In this document: one piece after another, positions 8,196 to 17,374 of the stretch
How positions within the stretch are numbered: the stretch's first letter is position 1
Layout: every line of letters begins with the position of its first letter
Origin: Pilosibacter fragilis
Lineage (GTDB): Bacteria > Bacillota > Clostridia > Lachnospirales > Lachnospiraceae
Length of the DNA: 64,000 bases
Assembly: GCF_032490495.1 (NCBI RefSeq)
Contig: NZ_JAVYJB010000006.1
Span: 124,001 to 188,000, forward strand
Reading direction: 5' to 3'
Translations under genes and position numbers: made by a program
The notes under the pieces: generated by a model
What the model was told of the DNA's origin: nothing
What the model saw: only the letters and a program-made list of their open reading frames with translations
The model's database searches: none

Positions 8196-11100
8196 ATGAA
8201 ACAATTACTCATCGGAATCGATGTCGGTTCCACCACTACAAAAATCACGGTCCTCGACAAGACGACCGAATCACTCTTATACTCTGACTACCGCCGCCAC
8301 CACGCAGATCAGCTTGCAAGCGTCCTCTTCGCGATCCGGCAGGCGGCAGAAAAATTTCCTGACACAAAAGCCAGGATCATACTCACCGGCTCCGGGGCAA
8401 AACCGGTCGCGGAGGCAGCCGATACCCCTTATATCCAGGAAGTTGTCGCAAACTCCATCGCTTTAAAGAAGACATACGAGACCGTCGGCACCGCCATCGA
8501 ACTCGGCGGCCAAGATGCAAAGATCATCTTCTTCAAGACGGATTCAAAAACCGGCGCGTTAAACGTCGCCGACATGCGCATGAACGGAAGCTGTGCCGGA
8601 GGAACCGGCGCCTTCATCGACGAAGTTGCTTCCATTCTCCAGACCCCGCCGGAAAAAATGAACGAACTTGCCTGCAAGGGAACCTGCGTCTACGATATCT
8701 CCGGGCGCTGCGGCGTCTACGCAAAAACCGATATCCAGCCGCTCTTAAACCAGGGAGTCGCAAAAGCTGATATCGCCCTCTCCTCCTTCCACGCGATCGC
8801 CAAACAGACGATCGGCGGACTTGCACAGGGACTCGATATCAAACCTCCAGTTGTCTTTGAAGGCGGTCCGCTGACCTTCAACCCGAAGCTGATCGATGTC
8901 TTTTCGGAACGTCTGAACCTGAAAGAAAACGAGCGCCTCGTCCCGGAACACCCGGAGATCATGGTCGCCTACGGTGCAGCCCTCTCCTTAAACGGCATGT
9001 TCAAAGAGGCAGATCCGGAAGCCTCGGACGCTCCGGTCACCTTCCTTCCGCTCACCGAGTGGGTCTCCCGCCTGGAACAGGTCCAGGAGGACGCGAAGAA
9101 AAAGCAGCATTCCGGTCAGGAACATGCGGCTCCGCTTTTCTTCTCCTCCAAAGAGGAACATGACACCTTCTTAAAAGAACATCCGAAGGGAGACTTCACT
9201 CCGGCAGCACTCACACCAGGAACGACCATCCGCGCATGGCTCGGCATCGACTCCGGCAGTACCACGACAAAATTTGTCCTGATGGGCGATGACGGAAAGC
9301 TTCTCGACTTCTTCTACGCCTCCAACCAGGGCGATCCGCTGACCGTCGCAAAAAATGCCCTGATCACCATGCGGAACCGTTACCGCGATGCGGGCGTAAC
9401 TCTGGAGATCTTAGGCTGCGGCTCCACCGGATACGGTGAACTTTTATTCTCCAGGGCATTTTCCACCGAATACCATGTCGTCGAGACGGTTGCCCATGCG
9501 AGAGCCGCGTTCCAGTACATGCCGGACATCACGTTTCTTCTCGATATCGGCGGCCAGGACATGAAGGCCATCTGGCTGGACCACGGGATCATCACGAACA
9601 TTCTTGTAAACGAGGCATGTTCCTCGGGATGCGGTTCCTTCCTTGAAAACTTCGCCTCCACCTTAAAGATCCCGGTGACGGAGATCGCCTCCGCCGCCTT
9701 CCGGTCGGAAGCTCCGGCAGTCCTCGGCAGCCGCTGCACTGTCTTCATGAACAGCAGTATCGTCACCGAGCAGAGAAACGGCAAAAAGCCGGAGGACATC
9801 ATGGCGGGACTCTGCCGTTCCATCATCGAGAACGTCTTCACGAAGGTCATCCGCATCTCGAATCTGGATTCCCTTGGCGACAGGATCATGGTCCAGGGCG
9901 GAACGTTCCGGAACGACGCCGTTTTAAGGGCTTTTGAGCAGTACACTGGCAGAAAGATCATCCGCGCCCCGTACCCGGGCATGATGGGTGCCATCGGCGC
10001 CGCGATCCTCACAAAGGAGGCAATGGCGGACGGAAAGAAAAAGAGGACGTTCATCGGCCTTGATGCCATGAATTCCTTCTCCTACACCCAGGAAGCCAAC
10101 ATGCCGTGTCCGTTCTGCACGAACCACTGCAAGCGTACCATCGTCCGTTTCTCCAATGGCCAGTCCTGGGTCACAAACAACCGATGCGAGCGCGGCGAGG
10201 TCTTAGGCGACCCGAAGGACCCGGCAGTCCGGAAGCTCCAGCGGGAACGGGAGGAGGCGCAGGCAAAGGTCCCGAACTGCTATAAGATCCGCGAGTCCTT
10301 ACTCTGGAAAGACTACCCGGTACCGGAACATGTGACTGACCGGAATATCACGATCGGAATCCCGCGGGTACTCTCCTTCTGGGAGACCATGCCCTTCTGG
10401 TCCACATTTTTCCGCTCCTTAGGCTTCACAGTCCGCGTATCCGCCACCAGCAACCACAAGCTCTACGAGGAAGGTCTCTACGCGGTGGCCTCTGACACGG
10501 TGTGCTTCCCGGCAAAGCTTGTCCACGGCCATATCCGCAGCCTCGCGAAAATGCATGTGGACCGGATCTTTATGCCATCCATCACCTCCGTGCAGTCGGA
10601 AAATAAGGAGAAGACCAGCGAGTGGATGTGCGCCATCGTAAAGGGCTATCCTCTCGTCATCAAGAACTCCGATAACCCGGAACATGTTTTCGGAATTCCA
10701 TTTGACGATCCTCTGTTCCACTGGTACACAAACAAGGACCGGGACGAACAGCTGACAAAATACATAAAAGACACTTACAATATTCCGGACGAGGAGATCA
10801 GGAATGCGATCCGATTTGCCGACATGGCAGAGAATTCCTTTCATCAGGAGCTTTCCGCCGCCGGCAAGGCGATCTTAGATCAGGTGACGGAGGAGAACCG
10901 CTACGCTGTGATCCTGGCATCGAGACCCTACCAGAACGATCCACTGGTCAACCACAGCCTGCCGGAGATGTTCACGAGTCTCGGCATCCCGGTGCTCACC
11001 GCCGACGCGGTCCCGGGCGTCAACGACGTGGACCTCACGAACAGCCGCCTGGATGTGGTAAACAACTATCACGCGCGAATGCTGGGCTCCGCCGTCATCG

Positions 11101-12602
11101 CCGCCGAGAATCCGCATCTGGAATATGTCCAGATCGTAAGCTTCGGCTGCGGACATGACGCGTACCTTTCCGACGAGATCATAAGACTCATGAAACAGGT
11201 CTCCGGAAAGATCCCGCTTATCTTAAAGCTCGACGAGAGTGAGATCCAGGGACCTCTGCGGATCCGTGTCCGCTCCTTTATTGAAACGATCCGCATGCAG
11301 AGGGAGAAACATGAGGACGTGGAGGTTCACGCCCTCCCCGATCCGTACCCGGTAAAATACAAAAAGAGCAACCGGAAACAGCGCATCGTCCTGGTTCCGA
11401 ACACCTCCCATGCCTTCTGCCGCGTCATGTCGGCAGCCATGGCTAAGCAGGGACTCCGCGCGGAGCCGCTGCCTGTCGGCCGTGACGAGGCGATCCGCCT
11501 CGGAAAGAAGTATGTCCACAACGACATCTGCTTCCCGGCCCAGATCGTCATCGGCGAGGCACTTGCCGCTTTGGAGAGTGGAAAATATAACGGAAAAGAA
11601 GTTGCCATCGCCACCGGAAAGTACATCGGTGACTGCCGCCTGACCCATTACAGCGCTCTGCTTCGGAAAGCACTTGATGACGCGGGATTTTCCGATGTGC
11701 CGATCCTCACGAATGATGACACGGACTTCCACAACCTTCATCCTGGTTTTCGCTTAAGTCTCCCATCGGCTCTCCGGATCGCCTACGCGCTTCCGATGAT
11801 CGATATTCTGGAAGAACTTCTCAGAAAGATCCGCCCGTACGAGCTCACAAAGGGAAGCGCCGACGCCGCCTTCGACCAGGCGCTGGACGCTGTGATCGAT
11901 GGGCTCGCCGCCCATGGAGTCGCCGGTGCGAAGCATGGATTCTCAAAGGCCATTGAGATCATGAAGCAGGTTCCTTATGACCGCTCCCATCCGAGACCTA
12001 CCGTGCTGATCGTCGGCGAGTACCTCTTAAACTTTCATCCGGGAGCAAACCACGATATTGAGGCGTTTTTAGAGCAGAATGGTTTCGAGATCATCGAAGC
12101 CCGCATGTCCGATGTCATCCAGAAGTCCTACTTCTACCGGGATATGCAGGTCCGGGAGTATCATTTAAATAAGCCGTTCCAGGAAAAACTCTGGTACCGG
12201 ATGGCAGACATGTTCTTCGATCTCGCCCATGACGCGGCTGACAAGATCGCGAAAGCCCATCCTCTTTACACCGAACCGGCTGTCCGGCTTCCGGAACTCG
12301 TAAAGAAGAGCGATTCGATCATCCACCACACCTTCGATGCCGGAGAAGGCGTCCTGATCCCTGGTGAGATCCTGCACCATGCCGCTCATGGCTGCCGCGC
12401 TTTCGTGATTCTGCAGCCATTCGGCTGCCTGCCAAATCATGTGGTAGGCCGCGGAATCTCCAAGCGCTTAAAGGAGCTCTACCCCGATGTCCAGATCCTT
12501 CCCCTCGACTACGATCCGGATGTCAGCTTCGCGAACATCGAGAACCGTCTCCAGATGCTGATCATGAATGCGAAGGAACAGAGTGCGGAGAAGAACGCGT
12601 AA
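8196..12602 (+). CDS. Large 2-hydroxyacyl-CoA dehydratase activase-related protein
   Basis: 1468 residues from ATG 8196. Two ASKHA ATPase domains of the BcrAD/BadFG (HgdC-like) type sit in tandem: GIDVGSTTTK (about 6-15) with CAGGTG (about 132), then GIDSGSTTTK (about 350) with CSSGCGSF (about 475). Cysteines in these segments plus later Cys in SGRCGVY and GSRCTVF probably ligate a [4Fe-4S] cluster. A DUF2229 region (CPFCTNHC, about 637) and a C-terminal dehydratase-subunit-like region follow. HgdC activators use ATP to inject one high-energy electron into 2-hydroxyacyl-CoA dehydratases. This fused form is widespread in clostridia, but its partner is generally unknown and no separate dehydratase lies nearby. 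Own promoter at 8055 and terminator at 12650. Confidence 0.85.
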   Translation: MKQLLIGIDVGSTTTKITVLDKTTESLLYSDYRRHHADQLASVLFAIRQAAEKFPDTKARIILTGSGAKPVAEAADTPYIQEVVANSIALKKTYETVGTAIELGGQDAKIIFFKTDSKTGALNVADMRMNGSCAGGTGAFIDEVASILQTPPEKMNELACKGTCVYDISGRCGVYAKTDIQPLLNQGVAKADIALSSFHAIAKQTIGGLAQGLDIKPPVVFEGGPLTFNPKLIDVFSERLNLKENERLVPEHPEIMVAYGAALSLNGMFKEADPEASDAPVTFLPLTEWVSRLEQVQEDAKKKQHSGQEHAAPLFFSSKEEHDTFLKEHPKGDFTPAALTPGTTIRAWLGIDSGSTTTKFVLMGDDGKLLDFFYASNQGDPLTVAKNALITMRNRYRDAGVTLEILGCGSTGYGELLFSRAFSTEYHVVETVAHARAAFQYMPDITFLLDIGGQDMKAIWLDHGIITNILVNEACSSGCGSFLENFASTLKIPVTEIASAAFRSEAPAVLGSRCTVFMNSSIVTEQRNGKKPEDIMAGLCRSIIENVFTKVIRISNLDSLGDRIMVQGGTFRNDAVLRAFEQYTGRKIIRAPYPGMMGAIGAAILTKEAMADGKKKRTFIGLDAMNSFSYTQEANMPCPFCTNHCKRTIVRFSNGQSWVTNNRCERGEVLGDPKDPAVRKLQREREEAQAKVPNCYKIRESLLWKDYPVPEHVTDRNITIGIPRVLSFWETMPFWSTFFRSLGFTVRVSATSNHKLYEEGLYAVASDTVCFPAKLVHGHIRSLAKMHVDRIFMPSITSVQSENKEKTSEWMCAIVKGYPLVIKNSDNPEHVFGIPFDDPLFHWYTNKDRDEQLTKYIKDTYNIPDEEIRNAIRFADMAENSFHQELSAAGKAILDQVTEENRYAVILASRPYQNDPLVNHSLPEMFTSLGIPVLTADAVPGVNDVDLTNSRLDVVNNYHARMLGSAVIAAENPHLEYVQIVSFGCGHDAYLSDEIIRLMKQVSGKIPLILKLDESEIQGPLRIRVRSFIETIRMQREKHEDVEVHALPDPYPVKYKKSNRKQRIVLVPNTSHAFCRVMSAAMAKQGLRAEPLPVGRDEAIRLGKKYVHNDICFPAQIVIGEALAALESGKYNGKEVAIATGKYIGDCRLTHYSALLRKALDDAGFSDVPILTNDDTDFHNLHPGFRLSLPSALRIAYALPMIDILEELLRKIRPYELTKGSADAAFDQALDAVIDGLAAHGVAGAKHGFSKAIEIMKQVPYDRSHPRPTVLIVGEYLLNFHPGANHDIEAFLEQNGFEIIEARMSDVIQKSYFYRDMQVREYHLNKPFQEKLWYRMADMFFDLAHDAADKIAKAHPLYTEPAVRLPELVKKSDSIIHHTFDAGEGVLIPGEILHHAAHGCRAFVILQPFGCLPNHVVGRGISKRLKELYPDVQILPLDYDPDVSFANIENRLQMLIMNAKEQSAEKNA

Positions 12603-12649
12603 AATATGAGCTTTCTTTTTCATTTAAATATCGTTTACAATCACATTTA

Positions 12650-12683
12650 GGGTAGGATTCCTCTGGAATCCTGCCCTGTTTTA
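12650..12683 (+). terminator. Intrinsic terminator of the activase gene
   Basis: AGGGTAGGATTCC / GGAATCCTGCCCT around a TCT loop, followed by GTTTT. One T/G mismatch interrupts the stem. Confidence 0.75.
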
Positions 12684-12801
12684 AATCATACATAGATTCC
12701 TGATATTCATTCTTTGATTCTTTATCGATTTGTTTTCAGATACGATAGATTAAAAATAGTTAGATTTGTCTCTAGATTTTATGACTTGTTTAAATATTGT
12801 T

Positions 12802-13617
12802 TTAGACTTCCTGGCATTCTTTTACCGCTTTTGCAAACTCATCCTCATTCATTCCCATAATTGATGCTGCTGTCTTGACGTCGATCTTATGCTCCTGCAG
12901 CAGTTTTAAAAGTATATCCATTTTCCCCTGCTGCAGTCCTTCTTTCTGCCCTTGCCGCCTTTCTTCATCCAACATTTCACCAAACAACATATAATTTTCC
13001 TCCATTCCCCGATTTTTCTTTAAATCTGTGATCTGTGTCCGAAGTTTCGTGATAAGCAGATCATTTTCTTCCTTTTCCTTCCCGGCATCAGGCTCACCGA
13101 TCCACTTTAAGAAATGTACAAGTTCCTGTCCTATCCCTGTCTCAATTTTCCCTTTCGTGTTCAGAAAAATCTTGCAGGTTCCATCCTCCAGAAGTTCCCC
13201 ATCTTCTCTGCAGGTTTCCACAAATGTATACCTGTATCGCTCTCTTCCGAATGGATCAAATGTGCAGATAAAGATCACGATACTCTGCGGCAACCTTGCA
13301 AAATCTTCCCCTGTCTTCAAAGCAGCCATATCCATCTGTCCTTGATAATACCTGCTTCTTTTCGGCAGATTTTTATTGTCCGTTGTCTGCATCTCCACAT
13401 TATAGACCGTTCCATGTTCATCATCCGCATACACATCAAGACGGACACCTCTTGTTTCCGGATTTACAAAGAGAACATGTTCCGCATGAACCATTACTTT
13501 TCTTATCGGGATTCCCAGAATCCGCTCCAGCACTCCCCTGCAGCTTTCCGCATCGGACATGACCGCCGCAAACATAAACGCATCCTTAAATTCAAGTTCC
13601 TGATATGTTTTTCTCAT
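12802..13617 (-). CDS. Rpn family recombination-promoting nuclease / PD-(D/E)XK transposase-like protein
   Basis: 271 residues matching the PDDEXK_2 (Rpn/YhgA-like) family. N-terminal FKDAFMFAAVMSD and the nuclease core RLDVYADDEHGTVYNVEMQ (about residues 57-75), with Asp and Glu-x-Gln as metal ligands, are both present. The C-terminal quarter is charged and likely coiled, ending in a short helical repeat (KMDILLKLLQEHKIDVKTAA). Rpn proteins cleave DNA and raise RecA-independent recombination in E. coli; many copies per genome are usual in Firmicutes. A perfect palindrome lies about 90 bases upstream (13710-13729). It stands alone, convergent with the activase gene. Confidence 0.85.
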   Translation of the reverse strand: MRKTYQELEFKDAFMFAAVMSDAESCRGVLERILGIPIRKVMVHAEHVLFVNPETRGVRLDVYADDEHGTVYNVEMQTTDNKNLPKRSRYYQGQMDMAALKTGEDFARLPQSIVIFICTFDPFGRERYRYTFVETCREDGELLEDGTCKIFLNTKGKIETGIGQELVHFLKWIGEPDAGKEKEENDLLITKLRTQITDLKKNRGMEENYMLFGEMLDEERRQGQKEGLQQGKMDILLKLLQEHKIDVKTAASIMGMNEDEFAKAVKECQEV

Positions 13618-13709
13618 GTTTTCCTTTCTTTTTCAGGAACCTTTTGTATGATTTTCTTCATTATAAACCAGCTGCGGACCAGTCTCAAGTTATCAAACGT
13701 TTAAAATTA

Positions 13710-13729
13710 TAAAGTTTATATAAACTTTA
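13710..13729. promoter_or_regulatory. 20-bp perfect palindrome upstream of the Rpn nuclease gene
   Basis: TAAAGTTTATATAAACTTTA reads the same on both strands. The position, about 93-112 bases before the nuclease start, would suit an operator, but no cognate regulator is apparent. Confidence 0.4.
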
Positions 13730-13747
13730 ATTTCGTGTAAAAACGAC

Positions 13748-13800
13748 TCTGATATCAATAATGGGACTGCCGTACTAACTGATATGCTAATGCGACAGCC
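13748..13800. other. Stem-loop downstream of the small membrane protein gene
   Basis: GGGACTGCCG (13764-13773) can pair imperfectly with CGACAGCCCC (about 13791-13800). On the minus strand it follows the gene ending at 13826 but has no T-run, so it is at best a weak terminator. Confidence 0.3.
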
Positions 13801-13825
13801 CCAAAAATAAGTTTTTTATTCTATT

Positions 13826-14140
13826 TTACCACCGGATCCAGATCTTTCCGCCGAATTTCCAGTTTCCGTAGAGAAGCCGGCCGAACAGACACAGGCAGAC
13901 GGCGGCGAAAAAGAGGAGTGTGAGGCGGTCGGAGCCTGCGAATGTTGTGAGCAGGGCGAGGAAAGAAGTCAGGGCAAGATACAAAAGGTTCATTCCCTGA
14001 AAGCGGATGAAACGGTCTTTTTCATGGATCTTATCGTTCTTCTGAATCCGCTCGTAGGACTTTCCTTTTCCCTTTAACAGCCAGGTACCAATCACGGCCC
14101 ATTCAATCGTTAAAATACAGAGTATATACTTTGTGAACAT
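13826..14140 (-). CDS. Small membrane protein of unknown function
   Basis: 104 residues with an N-terminal hydrophobic helix (about 4-22), a basic cytoplasmic stretch rich in Lys and Arg, and two further helices (about 50-67 and 72-90), so three membrane segments. I do not recognise the family. It follows nrdG by 26 bases in the same direction, with GGAGGAAAG upstream, so it may be the last gene of the nrdD-nrdG transcript. A role in that pathway is not implied by anything in the protein. Confidence 0.65.
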   Translation of the reverse strand: MFTKYILCILTIEWAVIGTWLLKGKGKSYERIQKNDKIHEKDRFIRFQGMNLLYLALTSFLALLTTFAGSDRLTLLFFAAVCLCLFGRLLYGNWKFGGKIWIRW

Positions 14141-14166
14141 GTGCTTTCCTCCTTCACTCCATTATT

Positions 14167-14661
14167 CTATTTTGACTCGTAAAGAACTACACTTCCCTGT
14201 GCCAGGCTCTTTTTCACGTCGATCACTCTCTGGTTCGCGCTGCCTTTCCAGTGCAGGGTCACATCTTTTTCCGCTTCAACGAACGGGCCGTCGACGAGAA
14301 CATCCACATATTTTAAGAACGGGAGGTCTTTGATGTCTTCCCAGAGAAATCCTGTATACAGCCAGATGGTCTTTTCCGGGAATTTTTTGTGGATCTCCTC
14401 GATGAGATTTCCTGTCTCCTTCCGGTTCTGCCAGTGGAGCGGGTCACCGCCGGAAAAGGTCACCCCGGAGATCCAGGCTGGGGAAAGTGCCTCAAAAAGC
14501 TCCTCTTTCGCTGCCTCATCGAACGGAAGTCCGCCCTTCACATCCCATGTCACCGGATTCTGGCAGCCCGGACAAGCATGGCTGCAGCCTGCCAGCCATA
14601 AGACTGTGCGCAGGCCATCACCGTTTAACATGTCCTCTTTTGTTATGTTGTGGTATCGCAT
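14167..14661 (-). CDS. nrdG: Anaerobic ribonucleoside-triphosphate reductase activating protein
   Basis: 164 residues, the usual NrdG length. The radical-SAM cluster motif CSHACPGC (CX3CX2C, about residues 26-33) binds a [4Fe-4S] cluster, and VTFSGGDPL is the SAM-binding GGE-like motif. NrdG cleaves S-adenosylmethionine and generates the glycyl radical on NrdD, making the reductase active under anaerobiosis. nrdD lies upstream in the same direction, but 580 bases away instead of adjacent; the gap is filled by a 136-bp tandem repeat. Confidence 0.93.
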   Translation of the reverse strand: MRYHNITKEDMLNGDGLRTVLWLAGCSHACPGCQNPVTWDVKGGLPFDEAAKEELFEALSPAWISGVTFSGGDPLHWQNRKETGNLIEEIHKKFPEKTIWLYTGFLWEDIKDLPFLKYVDVLVDGPFVEAEKDVTLHWKGSANQRVIDVKKSLAQGSVVLYESK

Positions 14662-14689
14662 TTTCTTTATCCTTTATCTGTATTCTTCA

Positions 14690-15233
14690 GTGTTCATATT
14701 CTTGTTTTTATTGGCATAAAAACAAGAATCTCTCGGAAGTCCGCCCTATACGTCTTTAGGCAGAAAAATGCTTATGCAAGCAAGCTTGCAACACATTTTT
14801 ATGAGTTCTGTCTCGCTCGTTTGCAGTGCTCATATTCTTGTTTTCATTTACATGAAAGCAAGAATCTCTCGGGCGTTCGCCCTATACGGATTCAGGCAGA
14901 AAAATGCTTATGCAAGCAAGCTTGCAACACATTTTTCCGAGTTCTGTCTCGCTCGTTTGCAGTGCTCATATTCTTGTTTTCATTTACATGAAAACAAGAA
15001 TCTCTCGGGCGTTCGCCCTATACGGATTCAGGCAGAAAAATGCTTATGCAAGCAAGCTTGCAACACATTTTTCCGAGTTCTGTCTCGCTCGTTTGCAGTG
15101 CTCATATTCTTGTTTTCATTTACATGAAAACAAGAATCTCTCGGGCGTTCGCCCTATACGGATTCAGGCAGAAAAATGCTTATGCAAGCAAGCTTGCAAC
15201 ACATTTTTATGCCTGAATCCGTGCACTGCAAAC
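14690..15233. repeat. Four-unit 136-bp tandem repeat between nrdD and nrdG
   Basis: Units start at about 14690, 14826, 14962 and 15098; the first has diverged and the last ends with a changed tail. The core ATGCTTATGCAAGCAAGC occurs at 14768, 14904, 15040 and 15176, exactly 136 apart. Each unit carries a 14-bp stem (ATTCTTGTTTTCAT / ATGAAAACAAGAAT, loop TTAC), a GGGCG/CGCCC stem and an AAAAATG/CATTTTT stem. Long open frames through this stretch are artefacts of repetition. The last unit closes with GCCTGAATCC, complementary to GGATTCAGGC earlier in the unit. Confidence 0.9.
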
Positions 15234-15241
15234 TGGTTTTA

Positions 15242-17374
15242 TCACATGCTCTTTCTCTCAGCGATCTCGGCCATCTTCGCATCATTCAGTCTCGTATCGC
15301 CTTTTACGCGGGAATAGCTCAGATATCCATTCATCCGGTCGATCTTCGTGAGGTTTTTGCTTCCGCAGACCGGGCACACATCCATATTCAGTTCCTCGTG
15401 CCCGCAGTCATCGCAGTAGGACAGGGACAGGTTTACTCCCTCGTAGAATCCCATCTTCATGGCGCGGCGGACCAGGGAGCGGATCGCCTCTTTGTTGTAG
15501 TCGATCGGGTACTTCACATACTGGATCTTTCCGCCGTTGGAGAGCTCCCAGAACCGGTGTTCCAGATTCTGCTTCTGGATTGGGGTGATGTCCTCAGTCA
15601 CATGGCAGTGGAAGCCGTTGCTGACGTACTCGCGGTCAGAGACATTCTCAATGATTCCGTACTTCTTCCTGAACTGCTTTACCTGCAGACCGCAGAGATT
15701 CTCCGCCGGTGTGGCGTAGATCGCATAGAGGTTTCCGTCCTCATGCTTAAACTGCTCCACCTTCTCGTTGATATGCTTTAACACCTCGATGGCAAAGGCG
15801 CCGTCCTCCACCAGGGATTTTCCGTTATAAAGTCTCTGGAGCTCGTTGAACGCCGTGATTCCAAAGGACGCCGTCGCGGTCTTTAAGAGCGGCTTGATCT
15901 TATCGTGAAGCCCCAAATGTCCGCCGTAGAATCCGCCCTCGCAGTAGGCAAGCGGGTTCGTGGAGGCACGCATCTCGCCGAGGTACGCGTAGGTACGGAT
16001 ATGGATCTTACGGATCAGCTCCAGGTAGTAGTCGAGGACCACATAGAAATCCCTGCTCTCCTGTCTCGCCTTCGCGAGGATCATCGGAAGATGCAGGCTC
16101 ACAACGCCGATATTGAAGCGGCCAACAAACACCGGAACGTCATTCTCGTCCGCCGGTTCCATGCCGCCTCTCTCATACCACGGGGAAAGAAAGGCGCGGC
16201 ATCCCATGGGGCTTATGATCTTTCCATACTTTTTATACATGCTGGCGATATATCCCTCACCGCTCAATGACAGCCAGTCCGGATACATCGTCTTTGAGGA
16301 ACACTCGATTCCTGCCTCGAAGACGTCCTCCAGCTCTTTTCCCGGTCCGTGGAGGTTCTCATCATATAAAAATACAAGCTTCGGGAACAGTACCGGCTTC
16401 TTGTGGCCTTCTTTTCCCTGACCTTTCTTTCTGACGTTCAGCATCGTGATAGTGGCCATCTTCGCGAAGCGGCTTGTTCCGGTTCCCGCTGTCATGGTGA
16501 TAAACGGGTAGTCACCGCGGCTGGAGGAAACAGAGTTAAACTTGTACTCCCATCCCTGGAATCCCTGTTCCATCTCGCGCTGAACGTCGTTCCATGCCAC
16601 TTCTTTTGCCTTCTCCTCATCGAGGCCAAGGTCAATATACTTTGTGATATACTTTCCGTAAGATTTCTCCGCGTAAGGCGCCAGGATATTCTCCACGTTC
16701 GGCACCGTAAAACCGCCATACTGCTGGCTTGCGGCACTCAGGACAATATCGCCGATAACGTCAAAGGCCACATCCAGGGTCTTCGGCTCGTTGTACCAGA
16801 TATTTCCCATCTCAAATCCGCCGCTTAAGACCTCATTGACATCAAAGAGGCAGCAGTTCATCGTATCACGGCGCGCGGACATGTCGTGGATATAGATATA
16901 GCCGTCGCGGCATGCCTGAAGTTCTTCAACGGTCATAAAGAACTTCTGGTATAAGGATTTATTTAACTCGTTGAAGATCAGGCTCCGCTTCGTGGAGACC
17001 AGGGCGCTGTCGGTGTTGCTGTTTTCCTTGTCGCCAATATACATGATGGACTGGCTCTTTTTGTAGACCTCGTCCAACATCTGGACGAAATCCTGCTTGT
17101 AGTTGCGGTAATCGCGGTAACTCTTTGCGACCACCGGATTGACGCGCTCCAGGGCGCCCTCGACGATATTGTGCATCTGGGCGATCGGCACCTCTGACTG
17201 GTCCAGTTCCTCCGCCTTCTCCTCCACGAACTCACAGATAAATTTGCTCTCAGCCTTTGAGAAGATTATCATCGCACGGTTTGCGGACTTGTTCACCGCC
17301 GCCAGGACTTTCTGGACATTGAATTCTTCTTTTGTCCCGTCTTTCTTGATCACTTTGATCTCACTGCATTTCAT
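15242..17374 (-). CDS. nrdD: Anaerobic ribonucleoside-triphosphate reductase
   Basis: 710 residues, typical for class III reductase. An N-terminal ATP-cone (KVIKKDGTKEEFNVQKVLAA, about 6-25) gives allosteric control. The Cys-rich zinc site CDDCGHEELNMDVCPVC (about 655-671) precedes the glycyl-radical loop RMNGYL (about 680), where NrdG installs the radical. It reduces ribonucleoside triphosphates to deoxyribonucleotides without oxygen, usually with formate as reductant. Its ATG overlaps the scpB stop by 4 bases (ATGA), so translation is coupled to scpB. The partner nrdG lies downstream beyond the tandem repeat. Confidence 0.95.
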   Translation of the reverse strand: MKCSEIKVIKKDGTKEEFNVQKVLAAVNKSANRAMIIFSKAESKFICEFVEEKAEELDQSEVPIAQMHNIVEGALERVNPVVAKSYRDYRNYKQDFVQMLDEVYKKSQSIMYIGDKENSNTDSALVSTKRSLIFNELNKSLYQKFFMTVEELQACRDGYIYIHDMSARRDTMNCCLFDVNEVLSGGFEMGNIWYNEPKTLDVAFDVIGDIVLSAASQQYGGFTVPNVENILAPYAEKSYGKYITKYIDLGLDEEKAKEVAWNDVQREMEQGFQGWEYKFNSVSSSRGDYPFITMTAGTGTSRFAKMATITMLNVRKKGQGKEGHKKPVLFPKLVFLYDENLHGPGKELEDVFEAGIECSSKTMYPDWLSLSGEGYIASMYKKYGKIISPMGCRAFLSPWYERGGMEPADENDVPVFVGRFNIGVVSLHLPMILAKARQESRDFYVVLDYYLELIRKIHIRTYAYLGEMRASTNPLAYCEGGFYGGHLGLHDKIKPLLKTATASFGITAFNELQRLYNGKSLVEDGAFAIEVLKHINEKVEQFKHEDGNLYAIYATPAENLCGLQVKQFRKKYGIIENVSDREYVSNGFHCHVTEDITPIQKQNLEHRFWELSNGGKIQYVKYPIDYNKEAIRSLVRRAMKMGFYEGVNLSLSYCDDCGHEELNMDVCPVCGSKNLTKIDRMNGYLSYSRVKGDTRLNDAKMAEIAERKSM

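Noticed and set aside
14690..15233. CRISPR array
   Set aside because: Repeats are contiguous 136-bp units without unique spacers, and no cas genes are present.
14650..15317. Series of plus-strand open frames of 113-137 codons with similar repeats
   Set aside because: They arise from the 136-bp tandem repeat, carry no credible start signal, and lie in the nrdD-nrdG gap.
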